From contig NC_009485.1 in the NCBI RefSeq assembly GCF_000015165.1, positions 3,491,501-3,555,500 of the forward strand: DNA of 64,000 nt, written 5' to 3'. Shown here one piece after another: positions 27,027-36,258 of this stretch. Origin of the DNA: Bradyrhizobium sp. BTAi1. Its GTDB lineage: Bacteria; Pseudomonadota; Alphaproteobacteria; Rhizobiales; Xanthobacteraceae. Both the position numbers and the translations under genes were made by a program. Within the stretch, counting starts at the first letter, position 1, and every line of letters starts with the position of its first letter. Under the pieces are notes generated by a model. The model was not told the DNA's origin, searched no databases, and worked only from the letters and a program-made list of their open reading frames with translations.

Positions 27027-27109
27027 TGCAGATCAAGGCATTCGGGATAACGAGGATCGGCGTACGACCCCGGGAGCGTCGAATGACCTATTCGGTTTTC
27101 CAGATCGCA

Positions 27110-27137
27110 GTATGATCTTTCAGTCTTGACATCATAC
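27110..27137. promoter_or_regulatory. NikR-type operator in the ABC / TonB-receptor divergent region
   Basis: GTATGA (27110-27115), exactly 16 bases, TCATAC (27132-27137). It lies 53 bases upstream of the receptor start and 84 bases upstream of the ATPase start, so it can control both transcripts. Confidence 0.88.
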
Positions 27138-27189
27138 TCGGTGAGTCTGATTAATCAAGAAGCCGTGAGTGTCGCGGTGAACGAGCGCA

Positions 27190-29631
27190 ATGGGGCAGTC
27201 GTTCACCGGCCGGCTGCTGGGGGTGGTTGTGCGTGATCTTCGTTGCTCGGTTTCTGCGTTGAGCTTGTCGGTCGCGCTCGGCTCATGCTTGCTTCTGACG
27301 GTTGATGCCGCTGCACAAACATCTTCCCCGCCGGCCTCAGCAACAAGGACGCCATCCGAGCTCCCACAGGTCGATGTGACGGCGCCAAAGCCGCGGAGCT
27401 CTGCCGCCGCTCGCTCGTCCGAGACCCAGAAGCGGCAATCCACCCGTTCGAATACGCGCCGGCCCGTTGCCGCTCCTGCGGCTGCAGTCGCAGATCGTCA
27501 AGGACAGGGAGATCAGCGCGGAGTTGCAACGCCGCTGAACTCCAGCGGCGTCGCCGCGAGCGCCAGCCGGCTCGGGCTGACGCCGCGCGAAACGCCTGCA
27601 AGCGTCGAGGTCGTCGGCGCCGACACCATTCGCGAGCAGGGCTATCATACGACGGTCGACACCGTGAAAGGTGCCACGGGCGTGACTGCGGGAGATGCGC
27701 CGAACGATGTCGCCTACGCCATGCGCGGCTTCCAGGGCAATCAGATCAACGTCACCTATAACGGCATCAATATCGGTCCGACGGGATTCACGGCGTTGAC
27801 GATGGAGACCTTCAACCTCGACCGGGTTGAATTCCTCAAAGGGCCGTCATCGCTGGTCTCGGGCCAGGGCGCCGTCGGCGGGGCCATCAACTTCGTGACC
27901 AAGGCGCCGCACACCGGGCCGATCACGCAGGAGGCGTTCTTCGGCTTTGACAACCGAGGCAGCATTCGGAGCGGCTATGGCTCCGGCGGCAGCACCAAGA
28001 TCGACGGCCTCGACTATCGCTTCGACATCAGCAAGTCCAGGGAGGTCGGCTTCATCGACGATACCGACACCAAGAATCTGCACGTGTCCGGACAGCTGAA
28101 TTATCGTCTCACCGACACATTCAAGGTGTTTGCGGCCACTGAATTCAAGGATTATCAGGCAAAGCTCTATGAGGGCACACCGCTTGTGACGTCTGCCTAC
28201 AGCGGCGCGTTCGCCACGTCGGGGATCGTATCTGGCAACAAGATTTCAGACTACAACCTCAGCGCGCTCAACAATGTCACGATCGACAGCCGGACATTGT
28301 CGACCAATTACAACGTTTTGGATGGTCACAAGACCATCAAGGAATCCTGGGTCCGCGGCGGCTTCGAATGGGCCGCGACGAACGACGTCACGGTGAGGAG
28401 CCAGTTCTACAACTACAATGCCAGCCGCGACTGGTACAACAACGAGGTGATCGCGTTCAACGCCAACACGAACCAGGTCGATCGCGAACGCTTCTATGTC
28501 CATCACAACCAGAACATGGTCGGCAACAATACCGACGTGACCTGGAATTCGAATATCCTCGGCATGGACAATCGGATGGTGACGGGCTTTGAGGTCTATC
28601 ACCTGGATTTCGCCAGGCCTGGGGCGGCGTCGATCGCTCCTCCCGATCAGGTCTCGCTCGTCGATCCCGTACGTGGCTACTACGGCACGCTGCAAACGCA
28701 GCGGCAGACAGCGATCATCGACAGCTTCGCGATCAACCTGGAAGACCGGCTGAAGATCACCAATAATTTCGCGCTGATCGGCGGACTGCGCTACAATCCG
28801 TTCACGTTGGATCGCACGTCGGTTGACAAGTTCGGTGCAACGAAGAGCGGCTTTCCGTATTCGGCGACCTGGGATCCGGTGACGGGACGGATCGGCTACA
28901 CCTGGGAGGCCGTTCCTGGTCTGACATTCTATAGCCAATATGCGACGGCGAGCGATTTGTCGGTCGGCAGCCTGTTCCTGTTGAGCCCGACACAGAAGCT
29001 GACCCTGACTTCCGCGCGCAGCTACGAGACGGGCGTCAAGAACCTGCTGTGGGACGGACGCGCCGAATGGACGCTGTCGCTGTTCGACATCGAACGGAGC
29101 AACGTCTACTCGGCGCAGGCGGGGCAGCGCCTCAATCTTGCAGGTAAGGTCAAATCGCAGGGCGTTGAACTGTCGGGGGCGGTGCGCCCGACCCCGGAGA
29201 CCAAGGTCTGGGCGAATGTCGCCTATGTCAACGCCCGTTATGCCGACTATGACTTCACAGGTGGCACCTACTCGGGCAACACACCGCCGAACATTCCGTC
29301 GCTGGTGGTCAATGGCGGGGCGTCCTATCGCTTCCTCAATCCAGGCTGGCTGCCGGTCGAACTCGGTTTCTCGGTCCGCCATGTCGGCGACCGCTTCACG
29401 ACGGATGCCAACGTGGTCATGATGCGGGCCTATACGACCGCCGATGTGTTTGCTTTCGTAGACATCCCGAAATCACGGCTCTTGCCGACAGTCGACAACA
29501 CGCGCGTGACGTTTCGCGTCCGCAACGTGACCGACAAGAAGTACGCGGTCTGGAGCGATCCGAATTACCCCGATCAGATTTTCCTCGGAGCGCCTCGTAC
29601 TTACGAGATCGAGACCTCGTTCAAATTCTAA
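27190..29631 (+). CDS. TonB-dependent outer-membrane receptor, probable nickel uptake
   Basis: An 813-residue receptor. A signal peptide ends near residue 43 (DAAAQ). An unusual basic, low-complexity stretch to about residue 110 precedes the plug domain (ETPASVEVVGADTIREQG, VEFLKGPSSLVSGQGAVGGAINFVT is the plug core region). The barrel ends in a terminal phenylalanine (TSFKF), as outer-membrane proteins do. Family members import siderophores or metal chelates; nickel is inferred from the NikR operator and the NiCoT neighbour. A ferric-siderophore role cannot be excluded. Confidence 0.9.
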   Translation: MGQSFTGRLLGVVVRDLRCSVSALSLSVALGSCLLLTVDAAAQTSSPPASATRTPSELPQVDVTAPKPRSSAAARSSETQKRQSTRSNTRRPVAAPAAAVADRQGQGDQRGVATPLNSSGVAASASRLGLTPRETPASVEVVGADTIREQGYHTTVDTVKGATGVTAGDAPNDVAYAMRGFQGNQINVTYNGINIGPTGFTALTMETFNLDRVEFLKGPSSLVSGQGAVGGAINFVTKAPHTGPITQEAFFGFDNRGSIRSGYGSGGSTKIDGLDYRFDISKSREVGFIDDTDTKNLHVSGQLNYRLTDTFKVFAATEFKDYQAKLYEGTPLVTSAYSGAFATSGIVSGNKISDYNLSALNNVTIDSRTLSTNYNVLDGHKTIKESWVRGGFEWAATNDVTVRSQFYNYNASRDWYNNEVIAFNANTNQVDRERFYVHHNQNMVGNNTDVTWNSNILGMDNRMVTGFEVYHLDFARPGAASIAPPDQVSLVDPVRGYYGTLQTQRQTAIIDSFAINLEDRLKITNNFALIGGLRYNPFTLDRTSVDKFGATKSGFPYSATWDPVTGRIGYTWEAVPGLTFYSQYATASDLSVGSLFLLSPTQKLTLTSARSYETGVKNLLWDGRAEWTLSLFDIERSNVYSAQAGQRLNLAGKVKSQGVELSGAVRPTPETKVWANVAYVNARYADYDFTGGTYSGNTPPNIPSLVVNGGASYRFLNPGWLPVELGFSVRHVGDRFTTDANVVMMRAYTTADVFAFVDIPKSRLLPTVDNTRVTFRVRNVTDKKYAVWSDPNYPDQIFLGAPRTYEIETSFKF

Positions 29632-29947
29632 GCTGCGCCGGATCGAGGCGGGAGCCATCGTCGTACGGTCGGGGGCGGTCGAGCTTGCCGCTCTCTACAC
29701 GCGATTTGAAGCTCGGGATGGCGACTGTATCTGAATTCCCCCAAGCATTCGATTGGCAATCGCTTGGGAATTTGCGCGCGCTCGATATGTGCGTCGAAAT
29801 CTCTCTATTCGTCTCCGCCATTCGTTTCTCTTTCTACGCCAATACGCGACTGCTTCAATGAGCGCATTGCGCCGTACGAAGTGCTGCCGCTTCTAATCGT
29901 CCCCATGAGCGACGCGCGAAGCGCCGTCGCCGGTCACGGGGGTGATC
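29632..29947. other. Gap between the receptor gene and trbB
   Basis: No gene is supported in these 316 bases. It holds the possible terminator at 29740-29768. The right-hand edge of the nickel cargo should fall here, but no repeat marking it was recognised. Confidence 0.5.
29740..29768 (+). terminator. Possible terminator after the receptor gene
   Basis: CCCAAGC (29740-29746) pairs with GCTTGGG (29762-29768), and GATT/AATC pairing inside extends the stem. The stem is imperfect and no T-tract follows. Confidence 0.4.
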
Positions 29948-30928
29948 ATGGCGGTTCATTCATGGCGGACCGAGGCGAGCTCGCGCGGCGCGCGGATGTT
30001 GCGCACGGCGCTGGGGCCTGCCATCGCGGGCTGGCTCGATGATCCCGCTGTCATCGAGGTGATGCTCAACCCGGATGGCCGGCTCTGGGTCGATCGTCTC
30101 GCTTCGGGTCTGACTGCAACGGGTGAGACGCTCTCGCCCGCCGATGGCGAGCGCATCGTGCGTCTGGTCGCGCATCATGTCGGCGGCGAGGTTCATGCCG
30201 GTGCGCCGCGCGTCTCGGCCGAGCTGCCGGAGACCGGTGAGCGCTTCGAAGGTCTGCTGCCGCCCGTCGTGATCGCGCCGGCCTTTGCCATCCGCAAGCC
30301 CGCGGTCGCCGTGTTCACGCTCGCGGATTACGTCGCGTCCGGGATCGTTACGCGAGAGCAGGCCGACCTGTTGCGAATAGCTATGGCCGCGCGCAGCAAC
30401 ATCCTCGTCGCAGGGGGCACCTCGACCGGCAAGACCACGCTGACGAATGCGCTGTTGGCGGAAGTTGCAAGAACGGCCGATCGGGTGGTGCTGATCGAGG
30501 ATACGCGCGAGCTGCAATGCGCAGCGCCCAATCTGGTGTCGCTTCGGACCAGGGACGGTGTTGCCACCCTGACGGACCTCGTGCGGTCCGCGTTGCGGTT
30601 GCGACCCGATAGGATCCCGATCGGCGAAGTTCGCGGGCCCGAGGCTCTGGATCTGCTGAAGGCTTGGGGCACCGGTCATCCCGGCGGCATCGGCACCATC
30701 CATGCGGGCTCCGCGATCGGCGCGCTCAGGCGCCTGGAGCAATTGATCCAGGAAGCCGTGGTCACCGTGCCGCGTGCTCTGATCGCCGAGACCATCCAGC
30801 TGATCGCCGTGCTCGCCGGCCGCGGCGCAGACCGGCGCCTCGTCGAGCTCGCCCACGTCGATGGGCTGAATGCCCGCGGCGACTATCAGCTTAGCCAGCT
30901 CTCGCTCTCGCAAGGAGAACAGCCATGA
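29948..30928 (+). CDS. trbB: TrbB, VirB11-family type IV secretion ATPase
   Basis: A 326-residue cytoplasmic hexameric ATPase of the mating-pair-formation system. The N-terminal domain (GPAIAGWLDDPAVIEVMLNP) is typical. Walker A is GGTSTGKTTLTNALL near residue 157; the Asp box is VVLIEDTRELQC; the His box GTGHPGGIGTIHAGS follows. ATG at 29948 was chosen with the GGGGG stretch upstream; a GTG two codons earlier is possible. Its stop overlaps the trbC start (ATGA). Confidence 0.95.
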   Translation: MAVHSWRTEASSRGARMLRTALGPAIAGWLDDPAVIEVMLNPDGRLWVDRLASGLTATGETLSPADGERIVRLVAHHVGGEVHAGAPRVSAELPETGERFEGLLPPVVIAPAFAIRKPAVAVFTLADYVASGIVTREQADLLRIAMAARSNILVAGGTSTGKTTLTNALLAEVARTADRVVLIEDTRELQCAAPNLVSLRTRDGVATLTDLVRSALRLRPDRIPIGEVRGPEALDLLKAWGTGHPGGIGTIHAGSAIGALRRLEQLIQEAVVTVPRALIAETIQLIAVLAGRGADRRLVELAHVDGLNARGDYQLSQLSLSQGEQP

Positions 30929-31254
30929 AGCAACGCTCAGGTCTTTCCGCTTTTGGGGCGGTCGCGTCTTCGGCTGTGACTTTGGCGAGCTTTGCGATGA
31001 GCCCGGCCCGCGCCGCGGGCTCCAACATGCCGTGGGAGCAGCCGCTCAATCAGATCCTGCTGTCGGTCCAGGGACCTGTGGCGAAAATCCTGGCAGTCAT
31101 CATCATCATCAGCACTGGCCTGACGCTCGCCTTCGGCGACACGTCGGGAGGATTCCGCCGCCTGATCCAGATCGTCTTCGGGCTCTCGATCGCCTTTGCG
31201 GCCTCGAGCTTCTTCCTGGCGTTCTTCTCGTTCGGTGGCGGGGCAGTGATCTGA
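30925..31254 (+). CDS. trbC: TrbC, conjugative pilin (VirB2-like)
   Basis: A 109-residue pilin precursor. The signal peptide ends at SPARAAG near residue 31, and two hydrophobic segments (residues 50-70 and 82-105) form the mature hairpin. RP4-type TrbC is processed and cyclised with the help of TraF, which is encoded at 13053. Both ends overlap neighbours by four and one bases. Confidence 0.92.
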   Translation: MKQRSGLSAFGAVASSAVTLASFAMSPARAAGSNMPWEQPLNQILLSVQGPVAKILAVIIIISTGLTLAFGDTSGGFRRLIQIVFGLSIAFAASSFFLAFFSFGGGAVI

Positions 31255-31535
31255 TGGATGCGTTTGGCCAAGCCGATCAGTCGCTTCCCGGCTTCGCGAT
31301 CACTGTCCGCCGCTCTCTGACCGAGCCCATCCTGCTCGGCGGTGCGCCACGCGCCATCGCGATCCTCAACGGTACGCTCGCCGCGGCGCTTGGCTTGGGG
31401 CTGCGGCTCTGGATTGCGGGGCTTCTGTTCTGGGTGATCGGCCATGGCGCGGCAGTGTGGGCCGCCAAACGCGATCCGGACTTCGTCGAGGTCGTGCGCC
31501 GGCACCTGCGCATTCCCGGTCATCTCAATGTGTGA
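31254..31535 (+). CDS. trbD: TrbD, VirB3-like protein
   Basis: A 93-residue inner-membrane protein with the TrbD/VirB3 pattern: a short cytoplasmic N-terminus (TVRRSLTEPILLGGAPR), a hydrophobic hairpin (residues 35-65) and a basic tail ending IPGHLNV. The ATG at 31254 overlaps the trbC stop. It works with the TrbE ATPase in pilus assembly. Confidence 0.92.
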   Translation: MDAFGQADQSLPGFAITVRRSLTEPILLGGAPRAIAILNGTLAAALGLGLRLWIAGLLFWVIGHGAAVWAAKRDPDFVEVVRRHLRIPGHLNV

Positions 31536-31545
31536 GGAGCAAGCC

Positions 31546-33990
31546 ATGATGAACTTGCGCGAATATCGCAACAGCAATGCGCGCCTGTCCGATTATCTGC
31601 CATGGGCCGCTCTGGTCGATCATGGAATCGTCCTCAACAAGGATGGCTCGCTGCAGCGGAGCGCGCGCTTTCGCGGGCCGGATCTTGACTCGGCGGTACC
31701 GGCCGAGCTCGTGGCTGTGGCCGGTCGGCTCAATAATGCCCTGCGGAGGCTTGGCTCTGGATGGGCCATCTTCGTCGAGGCGTTCAGGTATCCGTCGCAG
31801 CTCTATCCCGCGAGCCAATTCCCTGATCCGGCCTCGGCGCTGGTAGAGGCCGAGCGCCGGGCGCAGTTCCAGGCGCAGGGCGCGCATTTCGAGTCGAACT
31901 ATTTCCTGACCTTCGTCTATCTGCCGCCGTCAGAAGATGCCTCACGCGCCGAGCGCTGGCTGTATGAGGGACGCGCGCAAGGCGAGGGCGGTGATGCCCA
32001 GGAAATCCTGCGTGGTTTCGCCGACCGCACGGATCGCATCCTGCAGCTGCTCGACGGCTTCATGCCGGAGTGTCGCTGGCTCGACGACGAGGAGACGCTG
32101 ACCTATCTGCACGCGACCATCTCGACCAAGCTGCAGCGTGTCCGCGTCCCCGAAATCCCTGTTCATCTCGATGCGCTGCTGGCCGATCGACCGCTGACAG
32201 GAGGCCTCGAGCCGCGGCTGGGCGACGCTCACCTGCGGGTACTGACGATCGTCGGTTTCCCGACCGCCACCACGCCAGGAATCCTCGACGAGCTCAATGC
32301 GCTGGCGTTTCCCTATCGCTGGTCGACCCGGGCGATCATGCTCGACAAGAGCGACGCGACCAGGCTGCTGACCAGGATCCGGCGGCAGTGGTTCGCCAAG
32401 CGCAAGTCGATTGCCGCGCTCCTCAAGGAAGTCGTGACCAACGAGGCCGCCGCGCTGGTCGACACCGATGCCCACAATAAGGCGCTCGACGCCGATGCGG
32501 CGCTGCAGGATCTCGGCTCCGATCTGATCGGGGAGGCCTTGGTCACCGCGACCATCACGGTCTGGGATGAGGATCCGCGCATTGCCGATGAGCGATTGCG
32601 GCTCGCCGAGAAGGTGATCCAGGGCCGCGACTTTACCTGCATGGTCGAGACGGTCAATGCGGTCGAGGCTTGGCTTGGGTCGCTGCCTGGCCACGTCTAC
32701 GCCAATGTGCGCCAGCCGCCGGTCTCGACCCTGAACATTGCGCATATGATCCCGCTATCGGCGGTCTGGGCCGGCCCGCAGCGCGATCAGCATCTCGGTG
32801 CGCCGCCGCTGTTCGTGGCGCGCACCGAGGGCGCGACGCCGTTCCGGTTCTCGCTGCACGTCGGCGACGTCGGGCACACGCTCGTGGTGGGTCCGACCGG
32901 GGCCGGCAAGTCGGTGCTGCTGGCGTTGATGGCGATGCAGTTCCGCCGCTATCCCGGCTCCCAGGTGTTCGCCTTCGATTTCGGCGGCTCGATCCGCGCG
33001 GCCGCGCTCGCCATGGGCGGCGACTGGCATGATCTCGGCGGGGCCTTGTCGGACGAGGCATCGGAAGCGGTCGCGCTGCAGCCGCTTGCGGCGATTGAGG
33101 ATGCGACGGAGCGCGGCTGGGCGGCCGACTGGATCGCGGCCATCCTTGCGCGCGAGCAGATCAGCATCACGCCCGAGGTGCGGGACCATCTGTGGTCGGC
33201 GCTGACATCGCTGGCGTCGGCGCCGGTGTCTGAGCGGACACTGACGGGCCTCTCCATCCTGCTGCAGTCCAATGTGCTGAAGCGGGCGTTGCAGCCATTT
33301 TGTCTCGGTGGCGGCCCTTACGGCCGGCTGCTCGATGCCGACGCCGAGCGGCTCGGTGGTGCGTCCGTTCAGGCGTTCGAGACCGAAGGTCTAATCGGCA
33401 CGGCGGCAGCGCCTGCCGTGCTCGCCTATCTCTTTCACCGCATCGAAGGCCAGCTCGACGGCCGCCCGACGCTTCTGATCGTCGACGAAGGATGGCTCGC
33501 GCTCGACGACGACGGCTTTGCCGGCCAGCTCCGGGAGTGGCTGAAGACGCTGCGCAAGAAGAACGCGTCTGTCGTCTTCGCCACGCAGTCGCTGTCCGAC
33601 ATCGATGGATCAAAGATTGCCCCCGCCATCATCGAGAGCTGCCCCACCCGGTTGTTGCTGCCGAACGAGCGCGCGCTCGAGCCGCAGATCACAGCCATCT
33701 ATCGACGGTTCGGCCTGAACGACCGCCAGATCGAGATCCTGGCCCGGGCCACACCGAAGCGGGACTATTACTGCCAGTCGCGCCGCGGCAACCGTCTCTT
33801 TGAGCTCGGTCTCGGCGAGGTCGCGCTGGCGCTGATTGCGGCGTCCTCAAAGACCGACCAGGCCGACATGACGCGCGTGCTTGCCGAACACGGACAGGAT
33901 GGCTTCCTAGCCGGCTGGCTCACCCATCGCGGCGTGTCCTGGGCGATCGACCTCATTCCCCATCTGAATGGCCGGGAAGTCCTCGCATGA
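31546..33990 (+). CDS. trbE: TrbE, VirB4-family type IV secretion ATPase
   Basis: An 814-residue ATPase. The N-terminus MMNLREYRNSNARLSDYLPW is family-typical. Walker A is VVGPTGAGKSVL near residue 450, Walker B is LLIVDEGW near residue 645, and the FATQSLSDI motif follows. ATG at 31546 or 31549 are both good starts after GAGGAGC. Its stop overlaps trbJ. It is full length with no lesion. Confidence 0.95.
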   Translation: MMNLREYRNSNARLSDYLPWAALVDHGIVLNKDGSLQRSARFRGPDLDSAVPAELVAVAGRLNNALRRLGSGWAIFVEAFRYPSQLYPASQFPDPASALVEAERRAQFQAQGAHFESNYFLTFVYLPPSEDASRAERWLYEGRAQGEGGDAQEILRGFADRTDRILQLLDGFMPECRWLDDEETLTYLHATISTKLQRVRVPEIPVHLDALLADRPLTGGLEPRLGDAHLRVLTIVGFPTATTPGILDELNALAFPYRWSTRAIMLDKSDATRLLTRIRRQWFAKRKSIAALLKEVVTNEAAALVDTDAHNKALDADAALQDLGSDLIGEALVTATITVWDEDPRIADERLRLAEKVIQGRDFTCMVETVNAVEAWLGSLPGHVYANVRQPPVSTLNIAHMIPLSAVWAGPQRDQHLGAPPLFVARTEGATPFRFSLHVGDVGHTLVVGPTGAGKSVLLALMAMQFRRYPGSQVFAFDFGGSIRAAALAMGGDWHDLGGALSDEASEAVALQPLAAIEDATERGWAADWIAAILAREQISITPEVRDHLWSALTSLASAPVSERTLTGLSILLQSNVLKRALQPFCLGGGPYGRLLDADAERLGGASVQAFETEGLIGTAAAPAVLAYLFHRIEGQLDGRPTLLIVDEGWLALDDDGFAGQLREWLKTLRKKNASVVFATQSLSDIDGSKIAPAIIESCPTRLLLPNERALEPQITAIYRRFGLNDRQIEILARATPKRDYYCQSRRGNRLFELGLGEVALALIAASSKTDQADMTRVLAEHGQDGFLAGWLTHRGVSWAIDLIPHLNGREVLA

Positions 33991-34724
33991 CGGATCCTCG
34001 TGGTCTCGCCCGTGGCGCTGCGGCAGCCGTCGTCATCTGGGCGGCGTCGACCTGCATGTCGTCGGCGCAGCTGGTCGTGTTCGATCCGAACAATTACGCC
34101 CAGAACGTCCTGACCGCCGTGCGCGAGCTGCAGCAGATCAACAATCAAATCATCTCGCTGCAGAACCAGGCGCAGATGCTGATCAACCAGGCGAAGAATC
34201 TTGCGAGTCTGCCGTATTCGTCGCTGGCGCAGTTGCAGCAGTCGATCCAGCGCACTCAGCAGCTGCTCAAGGAGGCCCAGCGCCTCGCCTATGATGTGCA
34301 GCAGATCGACAAGGCGTTCGCGACCACCTATGCGCCGGCGAGCAGCAGCCAATCGAGTCAGGCGCTGGTGGAGAGTGCGCAGGCGCGCTGGCAGACTTCG
34401 GTGGCGGCGCTGCAGGATGCGCTCAAGGTCCAAGCGGGCGTCGTCGGCAATCTCAACACGGTCAAGACCCAGTCCTCCGCGCTCATTGCGGCGAGCCAAG
34501 GCGCGAGCGGGGCTTTGCAGGTCACCCAGGCCGGCAACCAGATCCTTGCGCTGCAGGCTCAGCAATTGGCCGATCTCACCGCGAGCGTGGCCGCGCAGGG
34601 CCGGGCCGCGATGCTGGATGCTGCCCAGCGCGCCGCCGCTCAGGATCAGGGTCGCGAGCAGCTCAAGCGCTTCCTGACGCCAGGTCAAGGCTACCAGCCC
34701 TCCAACGTACGGATGTTCCATTGA
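33987..34724 (+). CDS. trbJ: TrbJ, VirB5-like protein
   Basis: A 245-residue periplasmic protein. A signal peptide ends near residue 28 (SSAQ). FDPNNYAQNVLTAVRELQQI begins the long helical, Gln-rich coiled-coil region characteristic of TrbJ. It is expected at the pilus tip or as an assembly factor. Starts and stops overlap with trbE and trbK. Confidence 0.92.
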   Translation: MTDPRGLARGAAAAVVIWAASTCMSSAQLVVFDPNNYAQNVLTAVRELQQINNQIISLQNQAQMLINQAKNLASLPYSSLAQLQQSIQRTQQLLKEAQRLAYDVQQIDKAFATTYAPASSSQSSQALVESAQARWQTSVAALQDALKVQAGVVGNLNTVKTQSSALIAASQGASGALQVTQAGNQILALQAQQLADLTASVAAQGRAAMLDAAQRAAAQDQGREQLKRFLTPGQGYQPSNVRMFH

Positions 34725-35038
34725 TGCAGAGAACTCCTGTCAAACGGCCAAGGCTGGTCGCCGTGGCAGTTGCCACGCTCGCTGTTCTCTCTGCCTGCAC
34801 GATCCCGCTGCGCGGTGAGCAGGATGCGGAGACGCGGCAGCCGGCGCCAAAGTCCACTGCGCTCGAGATGAAGCTCACGCGCTGCCGCGCCGTTCGACCA
34901 GAGCAGGCTGACGCGTTCGCCGATTGCCGCCGGACGTGGTCTGAGGGCCGCCGTCGCTTCTTCGGCCGTGTCTTGTCGGCCACGCCAAGCACTGGCTCGC
35001 CTTCGCCGGCGCTCGAACCTGTGGACCGACCGCGATGA
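34724..35038 (+). CDS. trbK: TrbK-like small lipoprotein (entry exclusion type)
   Basis: A 104-residue protein with a lipoprotein signal ending in the lipobox LSAC at residue 25. The position between trbJ and trbL is that of trbK, which in RP4 gives entry exclusion. The mature part contains two cysteines in LTRCRAVRPEQADAFADC, typical of the alternative TrbK form in alphaproteobacterial elements. The exact exclusion role here is inferred. Confidence 0.82.
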   Translation: MQRTPVKRPRLVAVAVATLAVLSACTIPLRGEQDAETRQPAPKSTALEMKLTRCRAVRPEQADAFADCRRTWSEGRRRFFGRVLSATPSTGSPSPALEPVDRPR

Positions 35039-36258
35039 CCGGGACCGGAATCATCGATCAGTTCCTGGAGACGTTCACCCGCACGATCGACTCCGGCTTC
35101 GGTCTCGTCAGCGGCGATGTCGGTATGCTGGCGACGACGCTGGCTGCGATCGATCTCACCCTCGCTGCCTTGTTCTGGGTCTGGGGCCGCGAGGACGATG
35201 TCATCGCACGCCTCGTGAAGAAAACGTTGTTCGTCGGCGTTTTCGCCTATTTGATCGGCAACTGGAACAGCCTCGCCCGGATCGTCTTCGAGAGCTTTGC
35301 TGGCCTCGGTCTGAAGGCGTCGGGCTCCGCGCTCTCGGTTGCCGACTTCCTGCGTCCGGGCAAGATCGCGCAGGTCGGCCTCGATGCCGGGCGACCGATG
35401 CTGCAGGCCACCGCCAATCTGATGGGGTATGTCAGCTTCTTCGAGAATTTCGTCCAGATCGCGGTTTTGCTGTTTGCCTGGATCGTGGTGCTGCTCGCCT
35501 TCTTCATCCTGGCAATCCAGCTCTTCGTCACCCTGATCGAGTTCAAATTGACGACGCTTGCTGGCTTCGTGCTGATCCCGTTCGGTCTGTTCGGCAAGAC
35601 GGCCTTTGCCGCGGAGCGCGTGCTCGGCAACGTGATCTCCTCCGGCATCAAGGTCCTGGTGCTCGCCGTGATCGTCGGCATCGGCTCGACCCAGTTCTCG
35701 CAGTTGATCTCGGCCGGCAACGGTGATCCGCCGACCATCGAAAGCGCGATGACGCTCGTCCTCGGCGCACTGTCGTTGCTCGGCCTCGGCATTTTCGGTC
35801 CCGGTATCGCCAACGGCCTCGTCTCCGGCGGACCGCAGCTCGGAGCCTCATCCGCGGCAGGCGCGGCGCTCGCGGCAGGCGGTCTCGCTGTTGCCGGCGC
35901 TGGGCTCATTGCGGGCGGTGCCGGTCTTACCAGTGCGGCGGCGACCGGTAGCGGTCGAGGCGCGTCGGCGCTGGGCGGCGCAGTGGTCCGGGCGCTACGC
36001 AGTGGCCGAGAGCCATCCCCGTCGGAGGCTTCCGTCGCCAGCCCATTGCGACAGGCCGCTGCGGCCAACGCGGGCGGCCCTTCGTCCGCAGCTTCGGCGG
36101 ATGGCGGAGGTTCCCCATCGGGCTCGCCGCGATGGGCCGAACAGCTGAAGGCAGGCCGGGCCGTCAGTCAGGGCACCTCAGCGGCGACACAGGCTGTGCG
36201 CAGCGCTGGACAGGGCGGGCAGGGCAGCTCCGTCGATCTCTCGGAGGACAAACCATGA
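35035..36258 (+). CDS. trbL: TrbL, VirB6-like channel protein
   Basis: A 407-residue polytopic inner-membrane protein. About six hydrophobic segments lie in residues 25-285. The conserved region FKLTTLAGFVLIPFGLFGKTAF sits mid-protein, and the C-terminal 130 residues are Gly/Ala/Ser-rich and polar. These match P-type TrbL. Stop and start overlap trbF (ATGA). Confidence 0.94.
   Translation: MTGTGIIDQFLETFTRTIDSGFGLVSGDVGMLATTLAAIDLTLAALFWVWGREDDVIARLVKKTLFVGVFAYLIGNWNSLARIVFESFAGLGLKASGSALSVADFLRPGKIAQVGLDAGRPMLQATANLMGYVSFFENFVQIAVLLFAWIVVLLAFFILAIQLFVTLIEFKLTTLAGFVLIPFGLFGKTAFAAERVLGNVISSGIKVLVLAVIVGIGSTQFSQLISAGNGDPPTIESAMTLVLGALSLLGLGIFGPGIANGLVSGGPQLGASSAAGAALAAGGLAVAGAGLIAGGAGLTSAAATGSGRGASALGGAVVRALRSGREPSPSEASVASPLRQAAAANAGGPSSAASADGGGSPSGSPRWAEQLKAGRAVSQGTSAATQAVRSAGQGGQGSSVDLSEDKP

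Noticed and set aside
28246..29382. 378-codon minus-strand open frame opposite the TonB receptor
   Set aside because: Antisense shadow of a gene with clear plug and barrel features.
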